DNA of 64,000 nt from Lachnospiraceae bacterium M18-1 (GCA_000403295.2 KE159610.1:291387-355386), one strand, 5' to 3'; numbered from the stretch's first letter, positions 1-9,318 are shown. Numbers and translations: made by a program. Notes: generated by a model not told the origin, from the sequence alone.

Positions 1-1635
1 ATCTGTCAGGAAGTTATAAGTGTCGCCTGTTCTGCCGATATAGTTCTGGCTGATCAGACGGTCAAGGCAGCCACGGACAGCTTCACGCATAATAATTTTA
101 TCCACACGAATATCATCTGCCCTCAGAATAACGATATTATCCAGATTAGAGGGAATATCATCAATATACCGAATCAGATACAGAAGTTTCAGCACATCCA
201 CATCCTGCTGTTCGATACCATCACCATTGTCCGCGGCTTTCTGGCAGCGCTCAATGACTCGGCGAATAGAACCGTCCAAGAAAGTATGTACGGTATCATA
301 AAAACGAAAGAATGGAACAAGTGCATATTCGTCCTTCTCCTGAATTTTCTGCGCCGCCTCCTGGAAGCCGGAAAGCATGGAACGCTCACCGCCGGAAAGA
401 TGCTTGCCGGAATTTCCGTGCTTACGGATTTCTGCAAATACCTTCTGCATAATGATAAACTGATACGGCACGAACGGGAAGTTCTCAGTGAACTCCCTCG
501 AACCAGAATACCCTTTAATATCCAGAATGGAACCGCTGAAGCTGAACAGGTTACGCAAAACGGAATCATTCTGCTCATAAACATTTTCCAAATCAGCAGC
601 TGCTTCTGGTTTCTTTTTCAAAATACGCTTCTGGATGACTTCATCCACAGAGGAAGAAGATAAGCTCAGTCTTGTTTTGAAACGAGCCTGAATACGGGAG
701 AACTCATCGGCACGAACTTTGATGATTTCATCAATCGCTTCCTGTCCGGTGCAGATGACCCAAATCTTACCTTCGCACTCACTGCCGATCTTTTCTGTCA
801 GAGACTGGAGATTCAAAAGCATATCGGTATCTGTACCAACATACTGGCCAACCTCGTCAATCATAAACAGCAGACGGAAGTTCGCCGGTTTGGTATCCAC
901 ATAGGCTTTTATATCTTCCACAAGCTGTGCGATAGAAATTTCTGTTGCGGTTTTATCATTGAACCAGCCTCGTGCATCGTCTTCGCTCATATCCAAAACT
1001 TCCATCAGAGTTGGAATAATGAACTTGCCATTGAACGCAAATGCACGACGCATTTCCAGCCAGGATTTTCCTTTTTTTTCCTCAAAAACTCTGCAAAACT
1101 CCTCCATCTTTCCCTGTTGGTCAATATAACGCTCCATCATGGCAACTTTCAGATTTTCACCGTAAAATCCCAGATGGTTATAAAACATTTTAGCGAAAAC
1201 ACGGAGGACAGCAGTCTTGTCTTTATTGCTGAATCCTTCGATGTCGATATTAAACAGAATTGTCTCTGTCTGTCCCTTGGTGGCACGATCAATCAGCATA
1301 AAGGTTGCCGGATCATCTTCAAATTTTTTACGGAAACGCTCTACACTGCGGACACCTTTTACTTCTTTATTTTCCAGAAGATAAGAAAGCATTTTCAGGA
1401 AATGAGATTTACCACTTCCAAAGAAACCTGAGATCCACACACCCATATCGGCTGTGGGCTGATCAAAGGCATCCCCGTAATAATTGAAAAATGTAATAAA
1501 ATGTTTTTTCAATTCTCTGGTGATGACGTATTCATTTAACTCCTGCTCAATCACATCGTCAGCAGCCTGATCTACTTTAATTACACCATTGATTTTGCGG
1601 TTGATGTCGTCCGCAAACATATCTCGAATCTTCAT
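1..1635 (-). CDS. brxC: BREX ATPase BrxC (5' part; continues past window edge)
   Basis: N-terminal 545 residues of the large P-loop ATPase of BREX phage-defence systems, which blocks phage replication together with the PglX methylase and PglZ. No stop codon occurs before base 1, so the gene leaves the window; the family is about 1200 residues. The Walker A motif GFFGSGKSH lies at residues 70-78 and a Walker B-like LLFMIDEVGQ near residue 258. The start ATG at 1635 follows AAGGGGG. It is the last gene here of an operon with the HTH gene, brxA and brxB, the order of type 1 BREX, so pglX, pglZ and brxL are expected to the left. The family call is from sequence reading and neighbours. Confidence 0.93.
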   Translation of the reverse strand, partial: MKIRDMFADDINRKINGVIKVDQAADDVIEQELNEYVITRELKKHFITFFNYYGDAFDQPTADMGVWISGFFGSGKSHFLKMLSYLLENKEVKGVRSVERFRKKFEDDPATFMLIDRATKGQTETILFNIDIEGFSNKDKTAVLRVFAKMFYNHLGFYGENLKVAMMERYIDQQGKMEEFCRVFEEKKGKSWLEMRRAFAFNGKFIIPTLMEVLDMSEDDARGWFNDKTATEISIAQLVEDIKAYVDTKPANFRLLFMIDEVGQYVGTDTDMLLNLQSLTEKIGSECEGKIWVICTGQEAIDEIIKVRADEFSRIQARFKTRLSLSSSSVDEVIQKRILKKKPEAAADLENVYEQNDSVLRNLFSFSGSILDIKGYSGSREFTENFPFVPYQFIIMQKVFAEIRKHGNSGKHLSGGERSMLSGFQEAAQKIQEKDEYALVPFFRFYDTVHTFLDGSIRRVIERCQKAADNGDGIEQQDVDVLKLLYLIRYIDDIPSNLDNIVILRADDIRVDKIIMREAVRGCLDRLISQNYIGRTGDTYNFLTD

Positions 1636-1725
1636 GGCTTTATCCCCCTTAATCTATTATGGACTTTGTCCATAATCATCGTTCGCCGCTCGCCAAATAT
1701 GCAAGCATATTTTTCTCGCTAACAC

Positions 1726-2286
1726 TCACTCTATCACGTTGAATGCCCGGTAATAATCATTTGATGTCAGACGATTGAACAGTTTTACATGGCGACCGTC
1801 AAACTCACCCGGATACATAACAAGAATCGGAACATCCGAAAAATGCGGCTGCAAAGCTTCCAGTAATGTATGGATTCTCATAAACGGAAATACTTCACCG
1901 ACACCCGTAAGCATCAGTACATCGCCTGGTTCATGTGGCTCGTACTGGATCTTATCAATAAACTCTCCATTGCCGATTGCAGAATTTAGCTGCTCCAGAA
2001 GATACACACTTCCATCAGCTTCTTCCATATCGGGAATTTCATCTGTGATGTCCATGTCATCGCAGATAGAGAGAAATGTTTTATATAAGTTGCAAATCTT
2101 CAAATGGCAATCCAGGAACTGATCGGTTTCCATCTGATTTACAAAATGCCGAACCACCATTTCATTTTCCGGCTCATAACAGAAGATTCTGATATTCACC
2201 TCATTGCTCAATCCCTTGCCTTCCAGGAACTCCGGATCCTGAATCAATGTCCGAACTTTGTCCAGACGTTCTTTTATGTCACGCAT
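1726..2286 (-). CDS. brxB: BREX protein BrxB (DUF1788)
   Basis: 186 residues, the usual size for BrxB/DUF1788, a small conserved component of BREX whose biochemical role is not settled. The N-terminus (MRDIKERLDKV) and the central region with NIRIFCYEPENEM are typical of the family, as is the C-terminal part with GVGEVFPF and a VMYPGEFDG motif. The ATG at 2286 follows TAGGAGGTAGCCA. It sits between brxA and brxC on the same strand, and a 90-bp gap separates it from brxC. Confidence 0.9.
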   Translation of the reverse strand: MRDIKERLDKVRTLIQDPEFLEGKGLSNEVNIRIFCYEPENEMVVRHFVNQMETDQFLDCHLKICNLYKTFLSICDDMDITDEIPDMEEADGSVYLLEQLNSAIGNGEFIDKIQYEPHEPGDVLMLTGVGEVFPFMRIHTLLEALQPHFSDVPILVMYPGEFDGRHVKLFNRLTSNDYYRAFNVIE

Positions 2287-2300
2287 TGGCTACCTCCTAC

Positions 2301-2327
2301 ACGAAATGCTTCACAGGAGCATTTCGT
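2301..2327 (-). other. Hairpin between brxA and brxB
   Basis: A perfect 10-bp inverted repeat, ACGAAATGCT and AGCATTTCGT, separated by 7 bases, lies in the 48-bp gap between brxA and brxB. There is no U-run, so it is unlikely to be a full terminator. It could be an mRNA processing or stability hairpin that sets different levels of BrxA and BrxB. Confidence 0.5.
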
Positions 2328-2334
2328 TGTACGC

Positions 2335-2946
2335 TTATGTGTATGAAAAGCAATTAAACGCTGGCAGTACCGCTGTATCGCCATTGCTTCTGATGGCATT
2401 CTCCAAAACAGGATGCAACCATACTGGATTCAAATGATCTGCCCCCCGATTGTCGAGATACTCCGTCTCCACAAGCACTCTGGCAATAATCTGTTTTAGC
2501 TTTGTGATTGTGCTGTCGCTCCAGGAAGCCACGGTATCATTCTGCTCCTGCAAACGCATAAAAAATGTATTCAAATCTATCTTACCAAAGGACGTGTCCC
2601 TTAACCGGTACTTCTCTCCAATGACTGTCAGCATAAACTCCCAAACAAGTCGGCTCTGCTTCATCATCGCATACAGGCAGATCTGCTTTGCTATCTCTGT
2701 CGGCTGCGATGCAATCGCAGAAACCAGAGTTTCATCTTCCAGAGCATGAAGTCGTTTCATACAGGCTTTTGCCATCCGTGTAATCGATTTTTCAGTTGGA
2801 TACTGGAAAAGATTCTGCTCCACAATTTCTGTTACAATCGCTTCATCTGAGAGACCTTCGCTCATCAGCTTTGCGGTGGAACGCATTTCATAGAAAAGGA
2901 ACGGTTCTCTGGTCAAAGACGCTATATACGGATAAGAATGATCCAT
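2335..2946 (-). CDS. brxA: BREX protein BrxA (DUF1819)
   Basis: 203-residue BrxA/DUF1819 protein, normally the first structural gene of a BREX operon. Published BrxA proteins are small helical DNA-binding proteins of this length. The N-terminus contains the family's TREPFLFYEMRSTAKL stretch, followed by the EIVEQNLFQYPTEKS region. The start ATG at 2946 follows GGAGG with good spacing. It lies 14 bp downstream of the HTH regulator gene and upstream of brxB, so the four genes are probably one transcript. Confidence 0.91.
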   Translation of the reverse strand: MDHSYPYIASLTREPFLFYEMRSTAKLMSEGLSDEAIVTEIVEQNLFQYPTEKSITRMAKACMKRLHALEDETLVSAIASQPTEIAKQICLYAMMKQSRLVWEFMLTVIGEKYRLRDTSFGKIDLNTFFMRLQEQNDTVASWSDSTITKLKQIIARVLVETEYLDNRGADHLNPVWLHPVLENAIRSNGDTAVLPAFNCFSYT

Positions 2947-2960
2947 AATGTTTTGCCTCC

Positions 2961-3179
2961 TTACGGTTCCTCTTTTTTATCAGGAACAAATTCCATGATG
3001 TCCCCAACATCGCAATTTAATACGGAACAAATTTTTTCTAATACATCCATGCTGACATTTTCATCTTTAGACAACTTCGACATTGTTGTCGTACTGAAAC
3101 CAGTCTGCAAGCGCAAGTCTTTTTTTATCATGTCTTTATCAATCAGCATTTTCCACAGCTTTTTATAGCATACTGCCAT
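2961..3179 (-). CDS. Small XRE-family HTH regulator of the BREX operon
   Basis: 72 residues of Cro/CI-type helix-turn-helix (YozG-like), almost nothing but the DNA-binding domain. The recognition region reads LRLQTGFSTTTMSKLSKDEN, followed by VLEKICSVLNCDVGDIM. I start at the ATG at 3179 because AGAGGTG lies just upstream; an ATG 18 bases earlier has no such site. It is first in the brxA-brxB-brxC operon and directly behind a promoter, so it probably represses or tunes that promoter. No effector domain is visible. Confidence 0.85.
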   Translation of the reverse strand: MAVCYKKLWKMLIDKDMIKKDLRLQTGFSTTTMSKLSKDENVSMDVLEKICSVLNCDVGDIMEFVPDKKEEP

Positions 3180-3236
3180 ATTGTCACCTCTTACCATTAT
3201 TCCTGTTCAAAGTTCAGTATTCTCGTTACTTCCTCT

Positions 3237-3265
3237 ATCATAGCATAGAAGTGCGAATAGTACAA
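3237..3265 (-). promoter_or_regulatory. Probable sigma-A promoter of the BREX operon
   Basis: On the minus strand TTGTAC (3265-3260) and TATGAT (3242-3237) are separated by exactly 17 bases and lie about 55 bp upstream of the HTH start codon. No other strong promoter is visible upstream of the operon. Confidence 0.6.
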
Positions 3266-3701
3266 TCAAGATGTCAAAATTTCAAATTCATGCTTTACGA
3301 ACTCGCAGTTCAGATTTGTCATTTTAGAAATCATGTTATAATTCATTCAACAATAAATTTGCATGCAAAAAACAGAGCTCAATTCCCATTCAAAATTTTA
3401 TTATTCGGAAAATCCCTCCCTGTTTTAAGCTCATTTTGTTTTCTTTTAAAAAAAGACTTTCCAAGCAATACAATACCTACATTCAATCTTACCACTGCGT
3501 TCATTCCCGGAGCCAGATCTTTTTCAAGAAAGTCCTTTTCGGGAATCCAAAAGACCTGGCCTTCGGCTACAGACACCAGCATACCAGATATTCTGCCATA
3601 AGCAAGAAAAGAGCGTGCTGTTTTTTTAACTTCACTTTTATGATTAAAAAGATAAAATCTATAGAAGCCAATAAAATGAGACAATTTCAGGAGGAAATCT
3701 T
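3266..3701. other. Intergenic region with no supported gene
   Basis: AT-rich gap between the divergent BREX operon and the 3702 HTH gene. Open frames of about 100 codons exist on both strands but overlap one another, lack family resemblance and lack convincing ribosome sites. I see no RNA gene. The last 20 bp hold the AGGAGG of the 3702 gene. Confidence 0.5.
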
Positions 3702-3965
3702 ATGCCAAAACCAAGAACTAAGACCGGCGAGAAAAACCTCATCAGCCGTCAATTAGTGGAACTTCGGAAACAACACCATTATTCCCAAAGGTATGTATCC
3801 TACCTGCTCCAACTTGCAGGCTATGACATGGATAAGAATGTGATCACCAGGATTGAAACAAACCAACGATACGTCACTGACCTGGAACTCCAGGCGCTCT
3901 CCCAAATCTTCCATGTCTCTTATGATTACCTCATAGACGGGAAAAACAAAGATGATCACACATAA
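3702..3965 (+). CDS. XRE-family HTH regulator next to recombinase remnants
   Basis: 87-residue helix-turn-helix protein. The HTH runs from about residue 13 to 80: LVELRKQHHYSQRYVSYLL, then VITRIETNQRYVTDLELQAL, then LSQIFHVSYDYLIDG. The ATG follows CAGGAGGAAATCTT. It is not fused to any other domain. It precedes three broken tyrosine recombinases on the same strand, so it may be the regulator of that former element; alternatively it belongs to an older gene arrangement cut by the element. Confidence 0.75.
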   Translation: MPKPRTKTGEKNLISRQLVELRKQHHYSQRYVSYLLQLAGYDMDKNVITRIETNQRYVTDLELQALSQIFHVSYDYLIDGKNKDDHT

Positions 3966-4010
3966 AGCGATGCTTGATTGTAAAACTGATAGCAGCCCTG
4001 CCTAAGCCGG

Positions 4011-4691
4011 TTGGATATAAAATGTCCGTACTGCTTATGCAGGGCTGGAGATCAGGAAAAGTCCCGGAAAGTCAGGCGCAAATCTAAAGTGCTCCTGCAT
4101 TATGAACTCAAGGACTTGTCGTTGATAGACAGGACGTTTTATGATTTAAACCCGGGAGCAATCTCTTTATTTAATGAGATACCGGAATCTGTGATTCATA
4201 TTTCCGTGGAAATTGTGGATAAAGCAAAATCCTATTCCCAGATGAATTTAAGTGATTCGTTTGTATTTACACTTGCGGATCATCTGCATTTCGCAACCAT
4301 TATTATGGCTAAGACCAAAACACAGATCACACTGCCAATGCCTGTTGATGTTGGAAATGCGATCTATGCATATCTTTGTAATGGCAGGCCCGCGTCCAAT
4401 GACCAGCATATTTTTATCCGAACGAAAGCGCCTTATGGAAAGTTGACTGGAAAAGTCTGTACAAAAGCCCTTTATCGGATCCTTCCGGAAAGAGAAGCAG
4501 TCAAAGGCGGCGGCTTTCATGTAACGCGTCGGACATTCGCAACAAATCTGCTGAGGAACCAGGCAGAAATTGATGCGGTGATGGATGCCCTTGGCCACCG
4601 GGATCCCACAAGTGTCATGACATATCTTCTCCTTGATGAGGAAAGAAGCAAAAGCTGTGCATTGTCTTTGTCAATGCCGGGATTCCAATGA
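4011..4691 (+). pseudogene. Chimeric ORF: BglG/LicT PRD fragment fused to tyrosine recombinase C-terminus
   Basis: A 226-codon frame made of two unrelated parts. Residues about 50-93 (LFNEIPESVIHISVEIV then LSDSFVFTLADHLHFA) match the start of a PRD domain of BglG/LicT-type transcription antiterminators. From about residue 95 the frame is the catalytic half of a tyrosine recombinase, with HVTRRTFATNLL (the H-x-x-R box), the LGHRDPTSVMTY region and the presumed Tyr nucleophile. The first catalytic Arg and the N-terminal DNA-binding domain are missing. The likely cause is a deletion or insertion joining a sugar-operon gene to an integrase. The product is not expected to recombine DNA. Confidence 0.7.
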
Positions 4692-4704
4692 AGGGAGGCT
4701 TGGC

Positions 4705-5199
4705 ATGAAGATAGCAGGATATGAATATCAGAGTTGTTTCGGCCCATACATACAACAGTTTTTGCAGGAAAAAAGAGATGCCGGGTTTATCTATGAATCT
4801 GAAGAATGGATCATGCAGTCAAAAGGTCGAAAAGACCGCATGGTCTATCTATCAGAAGATCTTACGGAGTTGCTGAGGGAGTATGTTTTTAAGCTGTCCT
4901 CAGTCTTTCTCTGCCAGTCGGTCTGGTTCTTTCCGGCCAGGAATCCCGAACAGCAGCTTAGCAACGTAACGATCGATAAAAGATTTCGTGACAGCTGGGC
5001 AAAAACTCCGTTTGCCAAAAACTGTGACCGAAACCCGACCGTCCATTGCCTCCGCCATAGTTTTGTCGTGAAGCGGATGAACCTCTGGATGGAAGAAGGG
5101 GTTTCCCTGAAAGAAATGCTGCCATTTTTAAGTAAATTTCTTGGCCATACAAGCCCGGAAGAGACGCTGTATTATTATCATCAGGTCGATTCCGCATAA
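4705..5199 (+). pseudogene. Internally deleted tyrosine recombinase (second of three)
   Basis: The frame starts like an integrase N-terminal SAM-like domain (PYIQQFLQEKRDAGFIYESE) and jumps after about 35 residues to the late catalytic domain (KGRKDRMVYLSEDL, then HCLRHSFVVKRM, then LGHTSPEETLYYYHQVD). About 150-200 residues, including the first catalytic Arg, are missing compared with a 350-400 residue recombinase. The ATG at 4705 has AGGGAGG upstream. It follows the chimeric recombinase by 13 bp, as in elements that carry several recombinases in a row. Confidence 0.75.
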
Positions 5200-5250
5200 T
5201 ACGTAGCCTTGACAAAACCTCTGCAAAAGTAATTCCGGAGGTGACCATAG

Positions 5251-6129
5251 ATGAGTAAGAAAAAAAGCAAAGAGAAACTGTTCTTCTCAAAAACACTGGA
5301 CTTCCTGGACCATTATCTGCCGGAGCAGGCCATGAAAAGCACCAACACGATTGAAACGTACAGAGATACATTGACGATATTCAGAAGATATCTCTCGGAT
5401 ACTCTCCGGCTGTCTATCCGAACATTCTGTTTTAAAGACTGCACCCATGATCTTCTGTTAGAATTCTTACACCACCTGCATGAAAGTGGAAATGCCGCGA
5501 CAACCTGTAATAACAGGCTCGCAGCCATCCGGGCCTATCTGTGGTATGCCGCGGGCAGTGATATCTCACTGCAGTCAGTTGCGCTGACAGCTTCACATGT
5601 CCCCTTTCTAAAAGTGCCAAAACGGATACGGGAGATCATAAAGGAAGAAGATCTGGCAGCATTATTATCGGCACCAGCGGGTACAAAAACCGGGAAACAT
5701 GACCGGATGATACTGATCCTCCTGTATGATTCAGCTGTCAGGGTATCAGAATTGTTGTCCCTTGATGTACAGTCTGTCAATCTGGAATCAGCCATCCCCT
5801 ATATCAGGATCTGCGGAAAAGGCGATAAAGAGCGGATCGTAAAGAAATATGCGGAACAGATACGTCCGGAACATCCGAATCTGCCCAAAAGCTGCTAACC
5901 GCATATGATCCGGAGGACAAAATCGACAAATATGTACCGGGATGGGGCAGAGTTGGAATTAATATCAAGAATACTTGGTCATTCATCAACAGAAACCACC
6001 AAGATTTATGCCATCCCTTCCGTTAAAATGATGCGGAATGTAATGGAAACAGGAAAACCAGCAACGGATGAGACACCCCAATGGCCAGATGAGGAGGAAG
6101 AATTGGCCAGACAATGTGGATTGCGCTAA
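5251..6129 (+). pseudogene. Tyrosine recombinase with internal deletion and in-frame stop (third of three)
   Basis: Begins normally with a core-binding domain (residues 10-110) and the first catalytic Arg in DSAVRVSELLSLD. After GKGDKERIV a segment is missing, and the frame hits a TAA at 5896-5898. In the same frame the sequence resumes with PHMIRRTKSTNMY (H-x-x-R), LGHSSTETTKIY (Tyr nucleophile) and a normal C-terminal tail to 6129. So this is one former gene of about 330 codons killed by a deletion and a nonsense codon. Together with the two genes before it, it forms a trio resembling Tn554-type or recombinase-in-trio elements. Confidence 0.8.
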
Positions 6130-6578
6130 AAAGTTATCCTTATCTTTTCAAGAAAAAACTGCATAAATGCGCTATTTCTTAAAAAGATGAGGATAAAAAT
6201 ATCGTGAGAATAAGCCGCAGGCCAGGTATACGGTGGTCCCGCCTGCCAGGTCAAGCATAATTTTTTAGTGTGTGGATCAAAGAGACCATCAGTTCACACG
6301 GGCAACCGGTGCTGACCTCGATCCGGATGCTTCCTGGAAGATGGTAAGCGATGAATAACCTGCCGGTTTTACATATTCTAAAATCTGTGGGATAATCTTT
6401 TTGATGGATAAGTGATTGACCGTATTCAAGATCTGTTCATAATAAGTTCTTAATAGAACCGAAGTATATTAGATTTATAAGTTTAAAAACGGAAAAAGGC
6501 TCCATAGCCTCCTGGAACGATAAACAGGATATCGCTTTTTATCAGCGATTGTTTTTTATCACAAATAAGGGGCAGCTA
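6130..6578. other. Non-coding border between recombinase remnants and IS66
   Basis: 449 bp with no credible frame. A TGTGGATCA motif at about 6274 resembles motifs in the IS66 interior at 8350-8480, suggesting that part of this stretch is the IS66 end downstream of tnpC. The exact element end could not be fixed by eye. Confidence 0.4.
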
Positions 6579-8249
6579 TCACAGTGGTATCTGCCCCCGG
6601 TTCTCCGGCGTTTCTGTTTCCGTGTCCATCACCTTGGAACAGCGTTCCTTTATAAAGTCACTCCACGGCATCATTGCTTCCACGCCTGCGGGCTCTTCCT
6701 TATAGTCCGGCATGTAAAGCAACAGGGTGTAAAGGTATTGGAACACGTTCAGGTGGTTTGCTTTCGCGGTTTCTACCAGGCTATAGATGATGGCACTCGA
6801 TCTCGCGCCGTTTACGGTATCGTGGAAAAGGAAGTTCTTTCTCCCGGTCGCATAGGACTTTGCACATCGTTCCGCCCGGTTATTCGAAATCTCACATCGC
6901 CCATCCAGCAGGTAGTTGCCCAGAAGTTCCCGATGGTTAGACGCATAGTTTACGGCTTTTTCCAACAGGCTGCCGCCCAGCGGCTCTACCGTTGCAAGCC
7001 AGGACCAGAAGCTGTCCCAGACAGGGACTTCCAACTCCAGGCGGCTGGTCTTTCGTTCTTCCGGGGACATCGCTTTTAGTGTCCGCTCTATACGAAAGAG
7101 TTGGTTGCAATAGCAAAGTCCGACCTCTGCTGGAATCCTCTGTTCTTCCTTTGCTTTTTCCGGATCAGCCGCATCTCCCGGGATTTCTTCCGGTGAGTTG
7201 ATGTCCAGCAGTTTTACTCTCTTTCGGCGGGCTGCCGGAATTGCTTCGAAGAAATATCTCCGGCAATGGGCAAGACAGCATACCAGGGTCACATTCTCCA
7301 CGCTGTTGTAGCCGGTATAGCCATCACACTCCAACAGTCCGGAGAACCCTTCCAGGAAATTTTTCGCATATTCACCTGCCCTCCCGGGCTGGTAATCATA
7401 AAGGATGATGGGCGGCTGGCCGTCGTTGCCGGTGAGATATATCCACAGATAAGAGTTTGAGGATGCCGCTTTCCCTTCCTCATGGAGGACCTGGCAGACG
7501 GTCTCATCCGCATGGAGGAGATCCCGTTTGATCAGGTATCCGTGGAGCAGGTTATAAACAGGCTCGAAATAGGCCAGCGCGCATTTGATACACCAGTTTG
7601 AGGTCGTCTCCCTGGCAAGCGGGGCACCCATTTGGAGCCAGTCCATTTCCTGGCGGTAAAAGGGAACCGAGTTCAGGAATTTCTGGTACATGACAAAGGC
7701 TGCCATAGACGGGGAAGCCGGGCTGTGTGCCAGCAGTGCAGTCGGTACCGGCGCCTTGACGATCGTGCCGGTATCTTCCTCACGGCAGACCGGACATGCA
7801 AGGACTTCCTGCATATATCGGATCCGTTCTACCTTTGCGGGCGTAATCCGCAGTTCCTCACGTACAAACTGCCATCCGATGGTCTCCATCGCAGCGTCAC
7901 AATCCGGACAAAGCCTCTGGTCTTGCGGCATCGCACAGTGTACTTCCCTGACCGGCAGGTTTTTGTAGAGATCTTCCCGCTTGGCTTTTGGTTTCCGGCG
8001 GGTATGGCTGCGGACAGTGGATTTCTCCGTCGGCTCTTCCTGCCCTGCTTCCTCCTGGGCAGCCCTGCCGGCGGTCCTTTCCCTGGAAGTGCCGAAAAAT
8101 TTCCTCTGGAATTCCGCAATGGTTTCATTCAGGTTCGCAACCGTAGCGTTTAGTTCCTGGATGGTTTTTTGGAGCTCCTGGATCTGTGCATTCTTTTGTT
8201 CAATTGTTTTTTGCAGGAATTCGATCAAATCGTCTTTATATTCCTCCAC
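6579..8249 (-). CDS. tnpC: IS66 transposase TnpC (DDE)
   Basis: 556-residue IS66 transposase, full length for the family. Residues 5-50 form a leucine-rich coiled coil. A zinc-finger region with CPDCDAAME and CPVCREED follows. The catalytic core includes DLLHADETVCQ (first Asp), ECDGYTGYN (second Asp) and NNRAERCAKSYATGRKNFLF (the Glu region). Immediately before the catalytic core is the usual APLARETTSNWC segment. It is separated from tnpB by a 296-bp gap, which is larger than usual for IS66. Confidence 0.92.
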   Translation of the reverse strand: MEEYKDDLIEFLQKTIEQKNAQIQELQKTIQELNATVANLNETIAEFQRKFFGTSRERTAGRAAQEEAGQEEPTEKSTVRSHTRRKPKAKREDLYKNLPVREVHCAMPQDQRLCPDCDAAMETIGWQFVREELRITPAKVERIRYMQEVLACPVCREEDTGTIVKAPVPTALLAHSPASPSMAAFVMYQKFLNSVPFYRQEMDWLQMGAPLARETTSNWCIKCALAYFEPVYNLLHGYLIKRDLLHADETVCQVLHEEGKAASSNSYLWIYLTGNDGQPPIILYDYQPGRAGEYAKNFLEGFSGLLECDGYTGYNSVENVTLVCCLAHCRRYFFEAIPAARRKRVKLLDINSPEEIPGDAADPEKAKEEQRIPAEVGLCYCNQLFRIERTLKAMSPEERKTSRLELEVPVWDSFWSWLATVEPLGGSLLEKAVNYASNHRELLGNYLLDGRCEISNNRAERCAKSYATGRKNFLFHDTVNGARSSAIIYSLVETAKANHLNVFQYLYTLLLYMPDYKEEPAGVEAMMPWSDFIKERCSKVMDTETETPENRGQIPL

Positions 8250-8545
8250 AGTCTGACCCGCCTTTCTGTTTTCGTTCCCTTTATTATAGAGGAAAACATG
8301 GAAGTCTGCAAACTGGCCCGGATACGTCCATCGGCATTTTGACGGACTTCTGATGTGTGGATCACTTCTGAAAATGCGGACTTATCCACCAAATGGCAGG
8401 ATCCTTATTCACAGAAACTGTCCGTCAGGCAGCTATTTGTGGATAAGCCTCCTGAAAATCTGCCGTTGTGTGGATAACTTTTCTTTTTCCGGCTCCTAAG
8501 AGCAGAAAAAAGAGTTTTAAATTCTCTGTTTTTCACAAATACGGT
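8250..8545. other. IS66 interior gap with clustered TTATCCACA-like motifs
   Basis: This 296-bp non-coding gap holds two perfect TGTGGATAA sites (8438-8446 and 8469-8477; the complement is the DnaA-box sequence TTATCCACA). It also has one TTATCCACC (8382-8390) and a related TGTGGATCA near 8355. Four related 9-mers within 125 bp is more than expected by chance, but the function is unknown. Confidence 0.5.
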
Positions 8546-8899
8546 CTAGAAATCCCTTTTTTGTGATGGACGTAACGCCCTGGGCTGGTCAATGGAAAGC
8601 CCTTCCATAAGCCATCGGTATTCCTGCCGGGTAAGCATCCGTGCTTCGGAGGCATTACGCGGCCATTGAAAACGGCCGGAGTCCAACCTCATATAAAGCA
8701 GAACAAAACCGTTTTTATCATGGTACAGTGCTTTGAGCCGGTCTGTCTTCCTGCCGCAAAAAAGATACAGTGTGTTTGCGTAAGGATCCATTTGGTAATG
8801 ATCCCGGAGGATCGACATAAGGCCATTGACCGAAAGCCTCATGTCTGTACGCCCTGTGATAAGGCAGAGCTTTGATACTCCGGAAATATCGCCTAACAC
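8546..8899 (-). CDS. tnpB: IS66 accessory protein TnpB (Orf2)
   Basis: 117-residue IS66 Orf2 protein. It shows the family sequence ITGRTDMRLSVNGL followed by YLFCGRKTDRLKALYHDKNG and the RFQWP segment. It overlaps the 3' end of orf1 by seven bases, the translationally coupled arrangement usual in IS66. The protein is required for transposition in some IS66 elements; its activity is not defined. Confidence 0.92.
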   Translation of the reverse strand: MLGDISGVSKLCLITGRTDMRLSVNGLMSILRDHYQMDPYANTLYLFCGRKTDRLKALYHDKNGFVLLYMRLDSGRFQWPRNASEARMLTRQEYRWLMEGLSIDQPRALRPSQKRDF

Positions 8900-9285
8900 A
8901 GGCTGCGCAGCGCAAGAAGGGTATTTTCGATGGTTTCTCTCGCCGCGTGATTAGAAATCTCAATGGGGATTCCCTGGAAATCGAACCGGAGCGCAGCCCC
9001 ATTGGCAGTGAAGGGATTCGGTGATGAAATTTTTTCCTGGCCTGAAAATAAGCTTTTCGAAATATCCAGACAGATAACTTCCTGTTTTTCGTAGGGGATG
9101 GCCTGGTGTATTTTTCGCGGGATCGTATAGCCCTTCTGGCGGAGACGCCGCGAATGGTAGTCAATGGCCTTTTCCGTAATCCCATGCTGTTCACACCAGA
9201 TTTTAACTTTCAAGCTGCTGGTCTTACAGTCCTTGATCAGGTCGAACCATTCCTGGTCGGTACGTTTGATACGTTTTTGAGCCAT
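8893..9285 (-). CDS. IS66 accessory protein TnpA (Orf1)
   Basis: 130-residue IS66 Orf1-type protein with an N-terminal HTH-like segment (WCEQHGITEKAIDYHSRRLR) and a C-terminal part with RFDFQGIPIEI. AGAGGTGAGCTTAC precedes the ATG. The frame is intact and coupled to tnpB. Confidence 0.85.
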   Translation of the reverse strand: MAQKRIKRTDQEWFDLIKDCKTSSLKVKIWCEQHGITEKAIDYHSRRLRQKGYTIPRKIHQAIPYEKQEVICLDISKSLFSGQEKISSPNPFTANGAALRFDFQGIPIEISNHAARETIENTLLALRSLC

Positions 9286-9318
9286 GTAAGCTCACCTCTT
9301 CTTATTTATTTGGAGTAA

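Larger units (their letters stand above)
6579..9285 (-). mobile_element. IS66-family insertion sequence (three genes; ends not fixed)
   Basis: The three IS66 genes occur in canonical order on the minus strand: orf1/tnpA-like (9285-8893), tnpB (8899-8546) and the DDE transposase tnpC (8249-6579). All frames look intact. The coordinates given are those of the genes; I could not identify a convincing pair of terminal repeats. It lies between recombinase remnants and pieces of a second IS66 copy. Confidence 0.8.

Noticed and set aside
3379..3684. 101-codon minus-strand frame between BREX and the HTH gene
   Set aside because: Low-complexity composition, overlapping frames on the other strand and no ribosome site or family match.
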